A DNA stretch of 64,000 nucleotides, taken from positions 38,150-102,149 of the forward strand of contig JAJDAJ010000068.1 in the NCBI GenBank assembly GCA_029261925.1, read 5' to 3'. Positions 59,815-64,000 of the stretch are shown in pieces. This DNA comes from Deltaproteobacteria bacterium (lineage in GTDB: Bacteria; Myxococcota_A; UBA9160; SZUA-336). The notes under the pieces are model-generated. The model searched no databases and was not told the DNA's origin. It was given only the letters and a program-made list of their open reading frames with translations. The first letter of the stretch is position 1; the number at the start of each line of letters is the position of its first letter. The position numbers and the translations under genes are program-made.

Positions 59815-59862
59815 TGTTTGACAGCGGCTGCCGGGACGCAAGCGGGCGGCCCCGGGCCGGGA

Positions 59863-61008
59863 TCAGGAGCCCTGGCCCAGTAGCCAGGCGGCATTCCCGG
59901 CGTAGAGCGCCGTGCTGGCAGGCCCCGGCACCGGCTGGCCACGCTCCAGGAAGGTGGTCAGGGGCTCGGGCATGCCCTCCGCGTGCGGCCAGTCGCTGCC
60001 GAACATGAAGACCTCGCCCACGGCCTCGACCATGGACCCGTACGGGTCGTGACCGGTCGTGGCCACGCGCACCTGCCGCCGCACGTAGTCGGCGGGGCGC
60101 AGCGCCAGCCGCCCCGGATCGAGACCGTTGTACGCGGCGTGGAACTCCCAGCACACATCGAGCGCGCGGAGGAACGGCGGCAGCCAGCCGGCGGTGAACT
60201 CCACCAGGCCCAGGCGCAGCTCCGGGTGGCGCTCGAAGACCCCTCCGGTGGCCATGTCGAGCAGCGCCAGCGTCGGCGGCGTGGAGATGAACGCCGACAT
60301 GATCAGCGGCTCGACGGGGTTGACGTCGCCCGCGTACCAGGCGTCGTCGAAGGGCCGGGCGAAGTCGGAGATGTGGAAGATCGGCGCGATCCCGTGCTCC
60401 ACGAATGCCGACCAGGCAGCATCGTGATCGGGGTGGGAGAGCGCGCGCCCGTCGGCGGGCGTGGGAGGCAGCATGGCCAGGCGCACGCCCCCGCGCGCCA
60501 GCTCCGCGAGCTCGGAGCGCAGCCAGTCGAGGTCGCGCAGGAAGACGTGGCCGACCGGGTGCAGCCGCCCGCCGCCGTCGCGCGCGACGTCGACCGCGAA
60601 ACGGTTCCAGGCACGCAGGTTCGCGCGCTGCGCCCGCGGCTCGGGCTCGAGCGTGCGCATCCAGAACAGGCCGTAGTGCGGGAAGACGAAGGCCTCGTCG
60701 AGGCCCTGCTCGTCCAGCCAGGCGCAGCGAGCGCCCGCGTCGCGGAACGCGGCGGGGAGCGCGTCGTCGTAGCGGTACGCAGCCGGCTCCCCGGCCCGCT
60801 CCCGCGCCCGGTGCACGCCCATCGGCGCCAGCTCGCCGGGGGTGTGCACCTCGGCCAGGTGGATCGGGCGGCCGTCGAAGCGCAGCCACGCGTAGCCGCG
60901 CGCGTCGTCGTCGATGCGCAGCGCCAGCTCGCGATCCGCGGGGTCGGAGCGGGAGTGCCAGAGGTCGCGGGCCTCGAAGAGGTGCGTGTCGCAGTCGATG
61001 ATGCGCAC
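59863..61008 (-). CDS. amidohydrolase-2 family protein
   Basis: A 381-residue PF04909 protein: IDCDTHLFEARDLWHSR as DxHxxE, IFHISDFARPFDDAWY, LGLVEFTAGWLPPFLRALD, and FGSDWPHAEGM for the late Asp and His. GTG 61008 is supported by TACACT 6 nt upstream on the minus strand, and the protein begins right at the metal-site strand. It forms a run with the amidohydrolase at 58564 (same strand) and is divergent from the one at 61111. Probably acts on a related substrate. Confidence 0.87.
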   Translation of the reverse strand: MRIIDCDTHLFEARDLWHSRSDPADRELALRIDDDARGYAWLRFDGRPIHLAEVHTPGELAPMGVHRARERAGEPAAYRYDDALPAAFRDAGARCAWLDEQGLDEAFVFPHYGLFWMRTLEPEPRAQRANLRAWNRFAVDVARDGGGRLHPVGHVFLRDLDWLRSELAELARGGVRLAMLPPTPADGRALSHPDHDAAWSAFVEHGIAPIFHISDFARPFDDAWYAGDVNPVEPLIMSAFISTPPTLALLDMATGGVFERHPELRLGLVEFTAGWLPPFLRALDVCWEFHAAYNGLDPGRLALRPADYVRRQVRVATTGHDPYGSMVEAVGEVFMFGSDWPHAEGMPEPLTTFLERGQPVPGPASTALYAGNAAWLLGQGS

Positions 61009-61014
61009 CGGGGA

Positions 61015-61020
61015 AGTGTA
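61015..61020 (-). promoter_or_regulatory. -10 box of the 59863-61008 amidohydrolase gene
   Basis: TACACT then tccccg and GTG 61008: six-nt spacing, leaderless type. A GATACT at 61063-61068 reads the other way toward the 61111 gene. Confidence 0.45.
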
Positions 61021-61110
61021 CCCCGGGTGAGGACCGGAAGCGCCGACCGTTCCGGCCCGTGCGATACTCTGCCGGCGCGGCCCCGGCGCGGCCGAGCGAG
61101 GAGCGCGAGC

Positions 61111-62292
61111 ATGGCGAAGCTGCCCTACCCCCTGATCGACGCCGACAACCACTACTACGAGACGCCGGACTGCTTCACGCGGCACATCGAGCCGGCGTAC
61201 CGCGAGCGTACGCTGCGCGCGGAGCGCCGCCCGGACGGCGAGTACGACGTCTTCGTGGACGGCCGACCGTGGCACTACATGGACGTCAAGTTCGAGAAGA
61301 CCAACCGGCCCGGCTCGATGATCGAGATCCTGCACCGCAAGGGCGACGTGAACTGGAAGGACTCGTACTCGGCGGAGAACATGCTGGCGGGGTTCCAGGA
61401 TCGAGACGCGCGCCTGGCACTGATGGACGCGCAGGGAATCGAGGCCGCGATCCTGCTGCCCACGCTGGCGGTGGTCGTCGAGCAGTCCATGCTCGGGGAT
61501 CCCGGCCTCACCTACGCGTCGCTGCGCGCGTTCAATCGCTGGCTGGAGGACGACTGGGGCTACGACTACCAGGGGCGGATCTTCGCACCGCCGCTGCTCT
61601 CGCTGCTCGACCTCGACGAGGCGCTCGCCGAGCTCGAGCGCGTGATGAAGGCGGGCGCGCGTCTGGTTCACCTGCGACCGGGCCCGGTCGGCGGCCGCTC
61701 TCCTGCCCACGCCGACTTCGACCCGTTCTGGGCGCGCCTCGAGGAGGCGAACATCCCCCTGGTCATGCACCTGTCCGACTCGGGCTACAACGAGCTGGTG
61801 GGCGTGCACTGGGGCGAGCCGGCGAGCCCGCCCGTGCGCGAGCAGTCGGCCTTCCAGTGGTCGTTCTGCCACGGGGACCGGCCGATCATGGAGACCCTCG
61901 GCTCGCTGATCTTCAACAACCTGTTCACGCGCTTCCCCGGGCTGAAGGTGCTCAGCATCGAGAACGGCTCGGGCTGGGTGCAGTACCTGCTCGACACGCT
62001 GAACAAGAAGAAGGGAATGGCCCGCTACGGTCCCTGGCCGTACGGCCGTCCCAGGGGCCGGCCGAGCGACATCTTCAAGCGCCACGTCTGGCTCACGCCC
62101 TACCCCGAGGACGACATCCCCGGGCTCATCGAGTTCCTGGGCGCCGGCAGCGTGCTCTTCGGCTCCGACTACCCGCACCCCGAGGGCGTGGCCGAGCCGT
62201 CGGGCTTCGTGGACCTGCTCGACGGCGTCCCCGACGACCAGGTACGACGCGTCATGCGCGAGAACAGCGCCGACCTGCTGAGGCTGCAGTAG
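61111..62292 (+). CDS. amidohydrolase-2 family protein
   Basis: A 393-residue PF04909 protein: IDADNHYYETPDCF (DxHxxE), VMHLSDSGYN for the central His, VLSIENGSGWVQYLLDTLNKK and FGSDYPHPEGV. The DADNHYYE version defines a large subgroup often annotated as predicted metal-dependent hydrolases of the TIM-barrel fold. gcgaggagcgcg is a moderate ribosome site. The acyl-CoA ligase gene begins 8 bp after its stop, so a two-gene operon linking C-C or lactone cleavage to CoA activation is likely. Confidence 0.88.
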   Translation: MAKLPYPLIDADNHYYETPDCFTRHIEPAYRERTLRAERRPDGEYDVFVDGRPWHYMDVKFEKTNRPGSMIEILHRKGDVNWKDSYSAENMLAGFQDRDARLALMDAQGIEAAILLPTLAVVVEQSMLGDPGLTYASLRAFNRWLEDDWGYDYQGRIFAPPLLSLLDLDEALAELERVMKAGARLVHLRPGPVGGRSPAHADFDPFWARLEEANIPLVMHLSDSGYNELVGVHWGEPASPPVREQSAFQWSFCHGDRPIMETLGSLIFNNLFTRFPGLKVLSIENGSGWVQYLLDTLNKKKGMARYGPWPYGRPRGRPSDIFKRHVWLTPYPEDDIPGLIEFLGAGSVLFGSDYPHPEGVAEPSGFVDLLDGVPDDQVRRVMRENSADLLRLQ

Positions 62293-62300
62293 GCTCGCGG

Positions 62301-63863
62301 GTGTCGCACGGGCCGGTCCCCGACGCGCCGCTGGCGCTGCGAGACGTGCTGGGGCGCGCCGTGCGGGAGCGCGGCCCCGGAGCGGCGGTCGCGGGCGCCG
62401 CTGGCCACCTCGACTACGCGTCGCTCGGCAGCGCCACCGCGCGCGCGGCGGGAGCGCTGGCGCGTGCGGGCGTGCGCCCCGGCGACCGGGTCGCCATGAG
62501 CCTGCCCAACGACGTGCCGATCGTGGTCGGCCTGCTCGGCAGCTTCGCGCTCGGCGCGATCTGGGTCGGCGTGCACCGCGTGCTGGCCGCGCCCGAGAAG
62601 CGCGAGATGCTGGCCGACTGCGGCGCGTCGCTGCTCGTCGCCACGCGCGAGGTCGCCGACCAGGTCGGCGCGCTGCAGGGCGAGCTACCGGAGCTGCGGC
62701 GCATCGTGGTCTGCGAGCCGGGCGCGGACGACGACGAGTGGTCCTCCCTGCTCGACGCGGCCGACGACACGCTGCCCGGTGCCGCCATCGACCCGCTGGC
62801 CCCGGCGGCGATCGCGTACACCAGCGGGACCACCGGGCGGCCGAAGGGGGTCGTGCACAGCCAGCACAACACGCTGCTGCCGGGCGCCGTGAGCGTGGCG
62901 CGCGGCAGCGTCGAGCCCGACGAGCCGATCGGCATCATGCTTCCCATGACGATCCTCAACCTGATGGTCCTGGGGCCGCTCACGGCCATCCAGGCGGGCA
63001 GCAAGCTGGTCGCGATCGACCGCCGCGACCCGGTCGGCGTGGCCGGCTGGATCGAGCGCGAGGGCGTGGCGATCTTCACCACGGTTCCGACCGCGATCCA
63101 CGACCTGCTGACGCATCCCGACGTCAAGCCCGAGGCGCTGGCCAGCCTGACCAAGCCGCGCGTGGGCGGTGCGAGCTCGCCCGAGTGGTTCCGCGAGCTC
63201 TTCCGGGAGCGCTTCGGTCTCGAGCTCTCGACCAGCTACGCGCTGACCGAGGGGCCGACGCTGGTCACCCGCGAGGACCCCGGCGACGAGCGCGTCGAGG
63301 GCGGACTCGGTCGCGCGCTGCCGCACGTCGAGGTGACGATCCGCGACACCGACGATCGCGAGCTGCCGGTCGGGGAGGTCGGCGAGATCTGCGTCGGTCC
63401 CGTCGCCGACGGTCCCTGGGCCGGCGCCTACCGCACCATGCTCGGCTACTGGGGCAACGAGGAGGCCACGCGCGAGGCGCTGCGCGGCGGACGCCTGCAC
63501 ACCGGCGACCTGGGGCGCCTGGACGCGCAGGGCCGGCTCTTCCTGGTCGAGCGCCGCAGCCAGCTGATCATCCGCGGCGGCTCGAACATCTATCCGTCCG
63601 AGATCGAGCGCGTGCTGCGGCGCGACGACCGCGTGGCCGACTGCGCCGTGGTCGCACGTCCCGACGTCCGCCTGGGCGAGATCCCGGTGGCCTTCGTCGA
63701 GCCCGCGGCGGGAGCGCGTGTGGATCCCGACGAGCTGCGCGAGCTCTGCGCCGCCGCCCTGGCCGGATACAAGATCCCCGACGCCTTCCACGTGGTGGAC
63801 GCCCTGCCGCGGGGGCCGCTGGGAAAGGTGCAGCGCCACGTTCTCCAGGAGCGCCTGGACTAG
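62301..63863 (+). CDS. AMP-forming acyl-CoA synthetase
   Basis: A 520-residue ANL ligase: IAYTSGTTGRPKGVVHSQ near residue 172, TSYALTEGPT as adenylate motif, HTGDLGRLDAQGRLFLVERRSQ hinge and GKVQRHVL with the catalytic Lys. The central segment LPMTILNLMVLGPLTAIQAGSK is unlike the other two ligases of the window, so it probably uses a different acid (cyclic or branched, by inference). GTG 62301 begins 8 bp after the amidohydrolase stop. The gene is followed after 22 bp by the end of an IS481-like element. Confidence 0.88.
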   Translation: MSHGPVPDAPLALRDVLGRAVRERGPGAAVAGAAGHLDYASLGSATARAAGALARAGVRPGDRVAMSLPNDVPIVVGLLGSFALGAIWVGVHRVLAAPEKREMLADCGASLLVATREVADQVGALQGELPELRRIVVCEPGADDDEWSSLLDAADDTLPGAAIDPLAPAAIAYTSGTTGRPKGVVHSQHNTLLPGAVSVARGSVEPDEPIGIMLPMTILNLMVLGPLTAIQAGSKLVAIDRRDPVGVAGWIEREGVAIFTTVPTAIHDLLTHPDVKPEALASLTKPRVGGASSPEWFRELFRERFGLELSTSYALTEGPTLVTREDPGDERVEGGLGRALPHVEVTIRDTDDRELPVGEVGEICVGPVADGPWAGAYRTMLGYWGNEEATREALRGGRLHTGDLGRLDAQGRLFLVERRSQLIIRGGSNIYPSEIERVLRRDDRVADCAVVARPDVRLGEIPVAFVEPAAGARVDPDELRELCAAALAGYKIPDAFHVVDALPRGPLGKVQRHVLQERLD

Positions 63864-63888
63864 CTGAGGGGCCTCGATAGATTGCTGA

Positions 63889-63954
63889 CACCTGTGGGTG
63901 CCCTGAGAATGGGGTTGTTCAACGACCTCGAACTCAGAGGAGAACCCACAGGTG
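63889..63954 (+). repeat. 11-bp inverted repeat enclosing the transposase start
   Basis: CACCTGTGGGT (63889-63899) pairs perfectly with ACCCACAGGTG (63944-63954). The right arm contains the GTG start codon (63952-63954), so the RNA hairpin would cover it. Confidence 0.6.
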
Positions 63955-64000
63955 CAGCACCTTCATGCTAACGCGAAGCTGACGCCGGCGATGCGCCAGC
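63952..64000 (+). CDS. IS481-family-like transposase, 5' fragment
   Basis: Sixteen codons from GTG 63952 to the window end: VQHLHANAKLTPAMRQ. Preceded by agaggaga as ribosome site. The N-terminal HxNAxLTPxxR block is that of IS481 transposases, which carry a helix-turn-helix and a DDE domain downstream. Only the start is here, so activity and completeness cannot be judged. Confidence 0.6.
   Translation, partial: MQHLHANAKLTPAMRQ

Larger units (their letters stand above)
63886..64000 (+). mobile_element. left end of an IS481-like insertion sequence
   Basis: From about 63886 (tgacacctgtgggtgcc) the DNA changes character and leads into a leader and a GTG-initiated reading frame encoding VQHLHANAKLTPAMRQ. 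HANAKLTP resembles the start of IS481-family DDE transposases (H-x-N-A-x-L-T-P). The element lies 22 bp past the ligase stop and runs off the window. The exact terminal repeat and any target duplication cannot be fixed with one end only. Confidence 0.6.

Noticed and set aside
1..64000. CRISPR arrays, tRNA/rRNA genes, replication origin, prophage
   Set aside because: No spaced identical repeats, no cloverleaf or rRNA segments, no DnaA-box cluster and no structural phage genes were seen on reading.

Overview
The window is uniformly GC-rich DNA, packed with genes on both strands and with no intergenic gap above 300 bp (the longest is 42577-42858). No rRNA, tRNA or CRISPR array is visible. An alginate-export-type outer-membrane barrel and a PQQ lipoprotein point to a Gram-negative cell. 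The gene mix (many luciferase-like flavoenzymes, amidohydrolases, CaiB-type CoA transferases, P450s and SDRs) resembles environmental Myxococcota, Binatota or other former Deltaproteobacteria; this placement is an inference, not a demonstration.

Layout. 1-9104: end of a luciferase-like (LLM) oxidoreductase, two carboxyltransferase-type subunits plus a tandem CaiB protein in one overlapping unit, an acyl-CoA ligase, a nitroreductase, a COQ7-like di-iron protein and an SDR. 9112-12557 (minus): a second tandem CaiB protein and an alpha/beta hydrolase. 12773-21997 (plus): LLM, acyl-CoA ligase, SDR, Rieske oxygenase, KstD-like flavoprotein, SDR and a large alpha/beta hydrolase. 22005-29012: methyltransferase, LLM, serine hydrolase, a DegT-family protein with His in place of the PLP lysine, SDR and MFS transporter. 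29096-39343: paired LLMs, a VOC-SnoaL fusion, P450, phosphotriesterase-like hydrolase, SDR, amidohydrolase, an Ltp2-like thiolase/DUF35 pair and a beta-hydroxyacid dehydrogenase. 39378-45548: an envelope-related section (outer-membrane barrel, membrane-tethered LuxR-type protein, secreted protein, transglutaminase-like protein, PQQ dehydrogenase). 45623-51697: amidohydrolase, a 6-oxocamphor-hydrolase-like crotonase, SDRs, a CrtI-like flavoprotein and LLM. 51710-57610 (minus): a tight six-gene oxidative operon. 57693-63863: TauD-type dioxygenase, three amidohydrolases and an acyl-CoA ligase. 63886-64000: the left end of an IS481-like element, cut by the window edge.

Read together, the enzymes fit a catabolic or modifying island for hydrophobic alicyclic substrates (terpenoid- or steroid-like). 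Hydroxylation (P450, Rieske, 2OG-Fe and membrane di-iron enzymes) would be followed by oxidation (SDR, FAD), C-C cleavage (OCH-like crotonase, Ltp2-like aldolase, amidohydrolases, possibly LLM Baeyer-Villiger enzymes) and CoA chemistry (ligases, CaiB, thiolase). The substrate is not determined. Only one DNA-binding regulator is encoded in 64 kb. Many genes have a TAnnnT box 5-9 nt before the start codon, which suggests leaderless transcripts.
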